Below, one piece after another: positions 1 through 5,268 of a stretch of 5,268 bases of DNA (position 1 is its first letter; each line of letters starts with the position of its first letter). The DNA lies in NCBI GenBank assembly GCA_026992705.1, contig JALWYT010000213.1, forward strand, positions 1-5,268, given 5' to 3'. The DNA comes from Thiotrichaceae bacterium (lineage in GTDB: Bacteria > Pseudomonadota > Gammaproteobacteria > Thiotrichales > Thiotrichaceae). The position numbers and the translations under genes are program-made. The notes beneath the pieces were generated by a model. The model ran no database searches. It was given only the letters and a program-made list of their open reading frames with translations, and was not told where the DNA came from.

Positions 1-93
1 ATATTTCAGTGTGTAACAGTTTCCGCGACATATAAAAAGTACAAGGTAAGTAAACACGTAAGCCCAGTGTTTTTGTATTTTTTAAAGCGGATT

Positions 94-128
94 CAGATTT
101 GGTGTCCCCAATCCAAATCTGTTTGTTT
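94..128 (+). other. Stem-loop with C-rich loop and T-rich 3' flank
   Basis: CAGATTTGG at 94-102 pairs perfectly with CCAAATCTG at 113-121, giving a 9-bp stem around the 10-base loop TGTCCCCAAT. It is followed by TTTGTTT at 122-128. The T-rich flank on the plus strand gives it a weak terminator look in that direction; the other side is not T-rich directly next to the stem. It sits only seven bases before a second hairpin, so the two may belong to one transcript. Confidence 0.5.
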
Positions 129-171
129 AGCCTCGGCTTTTAGACCCCCTGTTTGGCCGAGGCTTTCTTTT
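129..171 (+). terminator. Rho-independent terminator-like hairpin
   Basis: AGCCTCGGC at 129-137 pairs perfectly with GCCGAGGCT at 156-164, a GC-rich 9-bp stem. The loop is 18 bases and contains a run of five C. The stem is followed by TTCTTTTC (165-172), an interrupted T tract, which orients it as a plus-strand terminator; on the minus strand the flank is AAACAAAC, which does not fit. The loop is large for a classical terminator. It could end a gene entering from the left, or a small RNA that includes the preceding hairpin. Confidence 0.5.
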
Positions 172-309
172 CAGAAAACCTCTACCGAAGCCACCGCTTT
201 TGCCCGTATATTTCATTTTGCCCTAAGAAATATAATGAACGTATTTGAACACGAATCTGCTGAATCATAACTTAATTTTATGTTAAGAATTAGTAACAAC
301 TTGCTCTTA

Positions 310-323
310 CATTAACCATTAAC
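310..323. repeat. Short tandem repeat CATTAAC x2
   Basis: The heptamer CATTAAC occurs twice in direct succession (310-316 and 317-323), just past the 3' end of the amidotransferase gene. It is short and AT-rich and may be chance. No function is assigned. Confidence 0.4.
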
Positions 324-336
324 ATCCTACGAAAAC

Positions 337-2106
337 TCAAAGTCCATGCTGCTGCAACCAACATTCTAACAATGCCATGTGCCATAACTTACTGCCTTTA
401 ATTCGGGTCAAATAGGCTTCAGGTTTGGCGAGTAATTTATCAATATAAGGGCGTTGATAAATACCGCGTTCGAGACATTTCTGCGAGTTGAGAATATCTT
501 GCATAAATTCTAAAAATTCCCCTCTGACGAATTTAAGAGCAGGTACAGGGAAGTAGCCTTTAGGGCGATCAATCACGCTATCAGGAATGCGACCTCTGGC
601 AATCTTTTTAAGCACATATTTCCCACCATCTCGCAGCTTCAGATCAGCGGGCATTTGAGCCGCTAACTCAACTAACTCATGATCAAGAAACGGAACTCGT
701 GCCTCTAAGCCCCACGCCATTGTCATATTGTCCACCCGCTTTACGGGGTCATCGACAATCAGCATCGTGGTATCGATTGCCAATACGCGGTCGATATATT
801 CATCAGCTTGCACGGCTGCTAGCTTGGCTTTTATCAACTCCGCCGTAAAATCCTTACTCACAAAATCAGGGCTTAACATCTCCTGCATTTCATCATGATC
901 ACGATCAAAATAATACGGAGCAAAGCGTTCGAGCATATCGCCTTGAGCCTGAGCCATTTGTGGATACCAAAAATAACCACCAAAGACCTCATCCGCCCCT
1001 TGCCCTGATTGCACGACTTTTACATGCTGAGAAACCTGCTCTGAAAGCAGATAAAAACCAATGGCATCCTGCCCAAACATCGGTTCAGACATATTCGCAA
1101 TTGCCTCGGGCAAGCGGCTTAGTGTTTGCTCATTCGGAATATGAAATTTATGATGATTAGGCTTGAGCCTCTCCACCACCGCGTCAGAGAACTCATATTC
1201 ACTGCCTTTTTCTTCAGGCTGATCATCAAAACCGATGGTAAAGGTACGAATATCATCAATGCCAATTTCATCCAGCAAGGCAACCAGTAAACTAGAATCC
1301 AAACCACCTGATAGCAGCACGCCAACGGGAACATCGGCAATATTATTTCTACGCTTGACGGCGGTTTTTAGTGATTCGTGAATACGCTCAATCCACTCCT
1401 CTTCGCTGATATTTTTCGCTGGGCGAGTGGTATTGAGTGACCAATAGCGTTTAAGCTGCTGCTCACCATTTTGGCTAATTGTTAGCGTATGAGCAGGCTC
1501 TAATTTGCGGATTCCATTGAGAATGGTTTTCGGTGCAGGCACAACCGCGTGTAGGCTAAATAAATTATGCAGGGCAGCTGTATCAATCGTTGTATCAATC
1601 GCATAATTCAATAATGCCTGCGTATTGGAAGCAAATCGAAACGTTTTGCCTGATTGGCTGTAATACAACGGCTTAATCCCCATGCGATCACGGGCAAGAA
1701 ATAGGCTTTTCTTTTTAAAATCCCAAATCGCAAAGGCAAACATGCCTAAAAATCGCTTAACGCAATCATCGCCCCATTGTTTATATGCCTTTAAAATAAC
1801 CTCTGTATCACCGTTGGAAAAAAATTGATGCCCTTTAGCTTTTAATTCTTCACGCAACTCGGGGTGATTGTAGATGCTGCCATTGAATACCACAGCCAAA
1901 CCCAACGTAGGATCAACCATTGGCTGATTGGCTTTTTCTGATAAATCAATAATAGAAAGTCGCGTATGCCCAAAGGCTAAAGCTCCATCAGAAAACGTAC
2001 CTTCATGGTCAGGACCACGCTTTTGCAAGCTCTCCAGCATTGCTTGTATTTTAGCCAATTCAGGCTTTTTCCCATCCCAACGATATTCGCCACATATTCC
2101 ACACAT
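337..2106 (-). CDS. asnO: N-acetylglutaminylglutamine amidotransferase (asparagine synthetase-like)
   Basis: This 589-residue protein has the class II glutaminase plus ATP-dependent synthetase layout of asparagine synthase. Visible glutaminase features are Cys2 (the N-terminal nucleophile in MCGICGE), RGPD at 30-33, FNGSIYN at 74-80 and SNGDTE at 97-102. The PP-loop SGGLDSS lies at 266-272, GQGADE at 368-373 and GLEARVPFLDH at 466-476. The overall wording, including VVPAPKTIL, DDPVKRVDNMTMAWGLEARVPFLDHE split across residues 452-477, DRPKGYFPVPALK and the GSKLWHMALLECWLQQHG tail, fits the NAGGN amidotransferase branch rather than AsnB proper. Members of that branch are close to 590 residues and amidate the dipeptide N-acetylglutaminylglutamine to an osmoprotectant in the cytoplasm. 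The ATG at 2106 is chosen because Cys2 must become N-terminal; a TTG seven codons upstream would bury it. No clear Shine-Dalgarno site is seen. The usual partner gene ngg is not downstream. Plain asparagine synthetase is the less likely alternative. The symbol follows the Sinorhizobium naming. Confidence 0.85.
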   Translation of the reverse strand: MCGICGEYRWDGKKPELAKIQAMLESLQKRGPDHEGTFSDGALAFGHTRLSIIDLSEKANQPMVDPTLGLAVVFNGSIYNHPELREELKAKGHQFFSNGDTEVILKAYKQWGDDCVKRFLGMFAFAIWDFKKKSLFLARDRMGIKPLYYSQSGKTFRFASNTQALLNYAIDTTIDTAALHNLFSLHAVVPAPKTILNGIRKLEPAHTLTISQNGEQQLKRYWSLNTTRPAKNISEEEWIERIHESLKTAVKRRNNIADVPVGVLLSGGLDSSLLVALLDEIGIDDIRTFTIGFDDQPEEKGSEYEFSDAVVERLKPNHHKFHIPNEQTLSRLPEAIANMSEPMFGQDAIGFYLLSEQVSQHVKVVQSGQGADEVFGGYFWYPQMAQAQGDMLERFAPYYFDRDHDEMQEMLSPDFVSKDFTAELIKAKLAAVQADEYIDRVLAIDTTMLIVDDPVKRVDNMTMAWGLEARVPFLDHELVELAAQMPADLKLRDGGKYVLKKIARGRIPDSVIDRPKGYFPVPALKFVRGEFLEFMQDILNSQKCLERGIYQRPYIDKLLAKPEAYLTRIKGSKLWHMALLECWLQQHGL

Positions 2107-2142
2107 GATATTTATACTTTTTGTCAATAAAAGTTGCAGATT

Positions 2143-2151
2143 ATCATAGCA
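2143..2151 (-). promoter_or_regulatory. Possible extended -10 promoter for the amidotransferase gene
   Basis: Read on the minus strand, TGCTATGAT matches an extended -10 (TGnTATAAT with one change). The -35 region at 17-bp spacing is poor, as is tolerated for extended -10 promoters. Transcription would start near 2136, leaving a leader of about 30 bases before the ATG at 2106. This is motif reading only; an AT-rich gap can give such matches by chance. Confidence 0.35.
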
Positions 2152-2214
2152 ATCAATTTTCTTAAAAGTGATAGCCTTTTTGTTTTTGGCGTAAGATTAT
2201 TTACATAAACCGAG

Positions 2215-2228
2215 TAATACCGGTATTA
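2215..2228. repeat. 14-bp perfect palindrome TAATACCGGTATTA
   Basis: A perfect inverted repeat with no spacer sits 7 bases beyond the feoC stop, between feoC and the amidotransferase gene. No T tract follows on either strand, so it does not look like a terminator. Its symmetry and position upstream of the next gene fit a binding site for a dimeric regulator, but it is roughly 65 bp upstream of the proposed -10. The regulator is unknown. Confidence 0.5.
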
Positions 2229-2235
2229 ATTTTGA

Positions 2236-2475
2236 CTATTTCCAAAAAACAACCACCTCCACCCCTTGATTCCACTGATAAGTCTCCCCTCCAGCTCCAC
2301 AACCGCCGCATGAGGAGTTGCAACTGGCTCCAAATTTGTTGATTTTGCCTTTTTTTATCCAGTAGTTTAGGGCGAATTTTGCAGCATCGGTGGCGATGTC
2401 GAAGTGGATGGCTACTTCGTCTAGGGTGGCAGTACCGCGTTGTTTGAGGTATTGGCGTATGTCACTAAGTAGCAT
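2236..2475 (-). CDS. feoC: FeoC, winged-helix ferrous-iron transport accessory protein
   Basis: A 79-residue protein, the usual FeoC size. Residues 1-48 read as a small winged helix-turn-helix: an opening helix (LLSDIRQYLKQRG), then TLDEVAIHFDIATDAAKFAL and YWIKKGKINKF. A Gly/Ser-rich loop follows with Cys52, Cys56 and Cys59 in a CxxxCxxC arrangement. In enterobacterial FeoC this loop carries four cysteines and can bind an iron-sulfur cluster; here no fourth cysteine follows. FeoC is thought to modulate FeoB, by protecting it from proteolysis or by sensing iron or oxygen through the loop; direct DNA binding is uncertain. The ATG lies inside the end of feoB, an 11-base overlap, with GAGGA at 2484-2488 as Shine-Dalgarno, so translational coupling to feoB is likely. 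Identification rests on position, size, fold and Cys loop. Confidence 0.85.
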   Translation of the reverse strand: MLLSDIRQYLKQRGTATLDEVAIHFDIATDAAKFALNYWIKKGKINKFGASCNSSCGGCGAGGETYQWNQGVEVVVFWK

Positions 2476-4801
2476 GGTGATTTTCCTCGTTGTTGAATTT
2501 CATGGCGATGGATTCTTTGGCTTTGCCTGCTTGGTCAAATAGGAAGATGATAAAGGCGAGGTATAGCCCTAGACCGATAAGCCATGCGATGGATTGCAAC
2601 GGATGTTGGCTAATGGTTGCGAGTTGGTAGAAAGAGACCGCGGTGACATAGGCGACGCTGGTTGTCCAGATAACACCGACGAATGCCCAGTCGCGTCCGA
2701 CTTCTCGTACCATTGTGCCTGTGGCTGCCATACAGGGGAAATAGAGTAGAATAAATAATAGGTAGGCGAAGGCTCCGATTTTTCCGTTAAAGCGATTGAG
2801 CATGGCTCCGAATGTGGCGACATTGACTTCTTGCGTTGCGGCGGCGGTTGCTGCATCGCTTGCATCTTTTATTTCGCCTAAGCCAAGCGGGTCTGCCATA
2901 TTTTTGAAAGCATCTGCTAAATTTGCTGGAATGGAGTGAACGGCATCTGCTAAACCTGCTTTAAGGTTAAATGGTTTGCTTTCTGTTGTGCCTGCGTCTT
3001 TGCGTTCCATTTCTGAATAGAGTGCATCGAGCGTTCCAACAACGACTTCTTTGGCAAGCAGTCCTGTGATAATTCCAACGGTTGCTGGCCAATTGTCTTG
3101 TTCGATTCCCATTGGGTGAAACACGGGAGTAACGGCTTTTGCGGTTGCACTGAGTACGGAGTTTTCAGAATTTTGATTGCCGAAGCTGCCATCTGTACCC
3201 CAACTATTAACAATATTAATCAATGCGACCACAACAACAATGACCTTCCCTGCCCCTAGCACAAAGCTTTTTAGTTTATTCCATGTGTTAATCATGACGT
3301 TTTTAAACGCGGGGATGTGGTAGGTGGGGAGTTCCATAAAGAAATCATCAACATCGCCTTTTAGCACGGTTTTCTTGAGTAGTAAAGCGGTTAATATCGC
3401 AAAAATAATTCCAACGATATACAGCAAAAAGACGACATTCTGCCCGCCAACGGGGAAGAACACGGCAGCAAATAGAGCATAAACCGCTAGTCTCGCTCCG
3501 CATGACATAAAAGGAGCCATCATAACAGTCATAATCCGTTCGCGGTGGCTACTGAGTGTTCTTGCTGCCATAATTCCCGGTACATTACAGCCAAAGCCAA
3601 TCACTAAAGGAACGAAAGCTTTGCCTGATACGCCGACCTTTCGCATAAGATGATCCATCACAAAGGCGGCTCTTGCCATATAGCCTGATTCTTCAAGCAC
3701 GGTTAGGAATAGGAATAATGCAGCAATAATCGGAATAAAGGTGGCAACAACTTGGATACCACCGCCAATGCCATCTGCTAATATGGTGGTCAACCATTCG
3801 GGGGAGCCGATTGCGGTCAAGGCTTCTCTGCCGCCATCAATCAATAGGGTTTGCATACTGATGTCGAAAAAGTCGATAAAAGCTCCGCCAAAGTTGATGC
3901 TAAACAGGAATAGCAAATACATAATGGCAAGGAAAATCGGCAAGCCTGTAAAGCTGCCTAATACCCATTTATCAATTTTGTCTGATCGTGTTCGGCTGAC
4001 TTTGCCCCGCTCTTTTATGACTTTTTTGGCAATGACATTGGCTCGATCAAAACGAGCATCTGCCAATAAAAAATCCAGTTCCTCGTTGGTGACGTTTTCT
4101 ATGGTTTGTCGGTAGCTTGCGATATATTCCTTTTCGTCGTCGCCTGTTTGTAATAGCTCAATAGCTTGTGCTCGGTTGATATTTTCTGATTCAACGAGGG
4201 ATTTAATCGCTGCACAAACAACATCGGTATATTCAATGTCGATAGGGCTGACCGCCTTGTAATCAAAATTTTCAATTGCTTCGCGGATTTGCTCAATGCT
4301 TTTGTCCTTACGTAATGAAGCGGCAACAACGGGGCATTTGAGTTCTTTTTCAAGGGCGGCGAGGTCTAGTTTTACGCCTCGCTTATCGGCAACGTCCATC
4401 ATATTCAGCACAATCAAGGTTGGAACGCCCTGCTCTCTTAATTGCGTGCTGAGGTATAAACCGCGTTGCAGCGTGCTGGCATCAATAATATTGATATATA
4501 AACGGTTGGGGTGCTTGAGTACAAAATCACGAGCAATACGTTCGTCCGCTGAGGTGTCGCCAATATCGAGTGAATAAGTGCCGGGTAAATCGACGATATG
4601 GTATTTTTTATCATGGATTGAGAACGTGCCTTCTTTCCGCTCAACCGTAACCCCCGGCCAATTGCCTGTACTTTGTCTTGCTCCTGTTAAATGATTAAAC
4701 AAAGTACTTTTGCCTGAATTAGGATTGCCAATTAATGCAAGCTCGATAGCACCTTCTGCATTGATGCTCCCCGTGTTTTCTGTTTCACAACATTGCTTCA
4801 T
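2465..4801 (-). CDS. feoB: FeoB, ferrous iron permease with N-terminal GTPase domain
   Basis: A 778-residue inner-membrane Fe2+ importer, close to the family's usual length. The N-terminal G domain shows G1 GNPNSGKST (25-33), the G2 region GNWPGVTVERKEG (46-58), G3 DLPG (71-74), G4 NMMD (133-136) and a likely G5 around ASLRK (161-165). A helical linker, the guanine dissociation inhibitor-like part, spans about 185-275. The membrane region starts near residue 281, with hydrophobic segments around 284-302, 347-368, 434-475, 514-531, 572-590, 675-692, 706-724 and 736-755. The two Gate-type motifs are visible with conserved cysteines: Cys405 in GFGCNVPG, Cys434 in FMSCGARL, and Cys690 in YFPCMAATGT. 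ESGYMARAAFVMD (371-383) is also typical. The short N-terminal extension carries Cys4-Cys5. GAGG at 4810-4813, 8 bases before the ATG, is a good ribosome site. It starts 3 bases after the feoA stop and overlaps feoC. Confidence 0.97.
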   Translation of the reverse strand: MKQCCETENTGSINAEGAIELALIGNPNSGKSTLFNHLTGARQSTGNWPGVTVERKEGTFSIHDKKYHIVDLPGTYSLDIGDTSADERIARDFVLKHPNRLYINIIDASTLQRGLYLSTQLREQGVPTLIVLNMMDVADKRGVKLDLAALEKELKCPVVAASLRKDKSIEQIREAIENFDYKAVSPIDIEYTDVVCAAIKSLVESENINRAQAIELLQTGDDEKEYIASYRQTIENVTNEELDFLLADARFDRANVIAKKVIKERGKVSRTRSDKIDKWVLGSFTGLPIFLAIMYLLFLFSINFGGAFIDFFDISMQTLLIDGGREALTAIGSPEWLTTILADGIGGGIQVVATFIPIIAALFLFLTVLEESGYMARAAFVMDHLMRKVGVSGKAFVPLVIGFGCNVPGIMAARTLSSHRERIMTVMMAPFMSCGARLAVYALFAAVFFPVGGQNVVFLLYIVGIIFAILTALLLKKTVLKGDVDDFFMELPTYHIPAFKNVMINTWNKLKSFVLGAGKVIVVVVALINIVNSWGTDGSFGNQNSENSVLSATAKAVTPVFHPMGIEQDNWPATVGIITGLLAKEVVVGTLDALYSEMERKDAGTTESKPFNLKAGLADAVHSIPANLADAFKNMADPLGLGEIKDASDAATAAATQEVNVATFGAMLNRFNGKIGAFAYLLFILLYFPCMAATGTMVREVGRDWAFVGVIWTTSVAYVTAVSFYQLATISQHPLQSIAWLIGLGLYLAFIIFLFDQAGKAKESIAMKFNNEENHHAT

Positions 4802-4804
4802 GGA

Positions 4805-5035
4805 TTATGCCTCAACAATCATGATTTTTTCTGCCAAACCACGCCCTAAGCTAATACGGCTTTGCCCTGTTCGCAAAACAATATCACCTTTTCGGTTACG
4901 AATAACATCGACATCTTGCCCGACCCCCAAGCCTAAGCCGAGTAATTTGGCTTTGGTTTTACCGTTAGCATTAATTGCATGAATAACCGAATGAACGGCT
5001 TCTTTACATTCTGAAAGAGGAAAATTTTGTTGCAT
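4805..5035 (-). CDS. feoA: FeoA, small SH3-like ferrous-iron transport protein
   Basis: A 76-residue cytoplasmic protein of typical FeoA length. The core is the beta-barrel signature LLGLGLGVGQDVDVIRN (about 31-47), followed by GDIVLRTGQSRISLGRGLAEKIMI (in two parts, 50-73). FeoA is needed for FeoB-dependent Fe2+ uptake and is thought to contact FeoB; its exact biochemical role is not settled. It is the first gene of the operon, directly downstream of the Fur-bracketed promoter. Its ATG at 5035 is preceded by ACAGGT with AGG at 5046-5048, a modest Shine-Dalgarno site at about ten bases. The leader from the predicted start site is about 26 bases. Confidence 0.93.
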   Translation of the reverse strand: MQQNFPLSECKEAVHSVIHAINANGKTKAKLLGLGLGVGQDVDVIRNRKGDIVLRTGQSRISLGRGLAEKIMIVEA

Positions 5036-5053
5036 TTTGTTTAAACCTGTAAA

Positions 5054-5068
5054 TAAGAATTATTCTTA
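5054..5068. promoter_or_regulatory. Fur box 1, over the feoA transcription start
   Basis: TAAGAATTATTCTTA is a perfect 7-1-7 inverted repeat. It matches 10 of the 14 specified positions of the 7-1-7 Fur consensus TGATAATnATTATCA and is closer still to the gammaproteobacterial variant with the GAGAAT core. It begins one base downstream of the predicted -10 and covers the predicted start site near 5062. Binding of Fur-Fe2+ there would block transcription of feoABC when iron is plentiful. Confidence 0.75.
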
Positions 5069-5097
5069 ATTATATAATGTTAAACTACTCAGTTCAA
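5069..5097 (-). promoter_or_regulatory. feoABC sigma70-type promoter
   Basis: On the minus strand, -35 TTGAAC (5092-5097, four of six to consensus) is followed at exactly 17 bases by a perfect -10 TATAAT (5069-5074). Transcription should start near 5062, giving a leader of about 26 bases to the feoA ATG. Its placement between two Fur-type palindromes supports the call. Confidence 0.75.
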
Positions 5098-5102
5098 ACA
5101 AA

Positions 5103-5117
5103 TAAGAATAATTCTCA
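5103..5117. promoter_or_regulatory. Fur box 2, upstream of the feoA -35
   Basis: TAAGAATAATTCTCA is a 7-1-7 inverted repeat with one mismatched pair; on the minus strand it reads TGAGAATTATTCTTA. It matches 11 of the 14 specified positions of the 7-1-7 Fur consensus. It ends five bases upstream of the feoA -35, and its centre is 49 bp from that of box 1. It may strengthen repression of feoABC, or serve the divergent gene on the right, whose start codon is about 110 bases away. Confidence 0.65.
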
Positions 5118-5228
5118 ATAATAACTAACTTATAAGCATTTTCGATACGCAAACTACCACTTTTGTCTAATTGTTTATAGTTTTTGCATTGTTGACTTAA
5201 ATATATACTTCAAAGGTGAAATAATGTT

Positions 5229-5268
5229 ATGACAATTTATTATGTTGTTAATGGCAAGGATGGAATAT
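5229..5268 (+). CDS. Start of a divergent gene, truncated by the window edge
   Basis: An ATG at 5229 is preceded at nine bases by AAAGGTGA (5212-5219), a good Shine-Dalgarno match, and its frame stays open to the window end. The visible residues are MTIYYVVNGKDGI, too few to identify a family. A second in-window ATG at 5242, in another frame, is also open, but is farther from the ribosome site. No convincing promoter was found for it. The gene is divergent from feoA and shares the Fur-site region, so iron control is possible but unproven. Confidence 0.4.
   Translation, partial: MTIYYVVNGKDGI

Larger units (their letters stand above)
1..336. other. Left-end intergenic stretch with no convincing gene
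   Basis: This stretch lies downstream of the minus-strand amidotransferase gene and reaches the window edge. It holds two plus-strand hairpins (94-121 and 129-164) and a short tandem repeat near 310-323. One plus-strand frame is open from base 1 to a TAA at 268-270, about 89 codons. Its translation is rich in Phe, Ser, Cys and basic residues, shows no recognisable motif, and runs straight through both hairpins, so I do not call it a gene. A 3' end of a gene entering from the left cannot be fully excluded. No strong rho-independent terminator for the minus-strand gene was found here. Confidence 0.6.

Noticed and set aside
1..270. Plus-strand frame open from the window edge to a TAA at 268-270, with an internal ATG-less stretch and a possible late TTG/ATG start
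   Set aside because: The translation resembles no family, has low-complexity Phe/Ser/basic composition, and runs through two perfect hairpins. About 89 open codons can occur by chance. A gene end from the left remains a minor possibility.
270..336. Terminator for the amidotransferase gene
   Set aside because: Only weak 5-bp AT-rich stems (for example TGTTA/TAACA) were found on the minus strand, with no T tract following.
960..1340. Short open frames on both strands inside the amidotransferase gene
   Set aside because: They lie wholly within a strongly supported gene in other frames and show no recognisable motif or ribosome site.
2569..4644. Several open frames of 68-124 codons on both strands inside feoB
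   Set aside because: They are shadows of feoB, whose frame has full-length family motifs from end to end.
4710..4982. Plus-strand 90-codon open frame across the feoA-feoB junction
   Set aside because: It is antisense to two well-supported genes and shows no protein-like motif.
5151..5183. Inverted repeat AAACTA / TAGTTT in the divergent intergenic region
   Set aside because: Only 6-bp AT-rich arms with a 21-base gap; expected by chance in this composition.
5204..5209. TATACT as a -10 for the divergent gene
   Set aside because: Transcription would start inside or next to its ribosome binding site, and no -35 lies at the right distance.

Overview
The window looks like chromosomal DNA from a Gram-negative, AT-leaning bacterium, most likely a gammaproteobacterium. 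The grounds are a feoA-feoB-feoC order with a small Cys-bearing FeoC, promoter-proximal Fur-type palindromes with a GAGAAT/AAGAAT core, and a proteobacterial-type amidotransferase of the N-acetylglutaminylglutamine amide (NAGGN) pathway. The species cannot be named from sequence reading alone. All complete genes lie on the minus strand.

Layout from right to left (direction of transcription): a 5' fragment of a plus-strand gene starts near 5229 and leaves the window. A 193-base divergent intergenic region (5036-5228) holds a strong sigma70-like promoter facing left, with one Fur-type palindrome over its start site and a second just upstream of its -35. Then come feoA (4805-5035), feoB (2465-4801) and feoC (2236-2475), tightly packed: 3 bases between feoA and feoB, and an 11-base overlap between feoB and feoC. 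A 129-base gap (2107-2235) holds a 14-bp perfect palindrome and a possible extended -10 promoter. It leads to an asparagine-synthetase-like gene (337-2106) whose sequence best fits NAGGN amidotransferase. The left 336 bases hold no convincing gene but contain two consecutive hairpins on the plus strand, each with a C-rich loop and a T-rich 3' flank.

Functionally, feoABC is a ferrous-iron import operon: FeoB is the GTPase-coupled inner-membrane permease, FeoA its small cytoplasmic SH3-like partner, FeoC a small winged-helix protein with a cysteine cluster. The promoter layout suggests Fur-Fe2+ shuts it off when iron is replete. The amidotransferase is an osmoprotection gene that usually sits beside its NAGG synthetase partner (ngg), which is not in this window. 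No convincing terminator separates it from feoC, so some read-through is possible, but it probably has its own promoter.

No CRISPR array, insertion sequence, tRNA, rRNA or clearly novel multi-gene system was seen. The points most worth a second look are the twin Fur-type sites bracketing the feo promoter, the three-cysteine FeoC, the amidotransferase with no visible partner, and the tandem C-rich-loop hairpins as a candidate small RNA.
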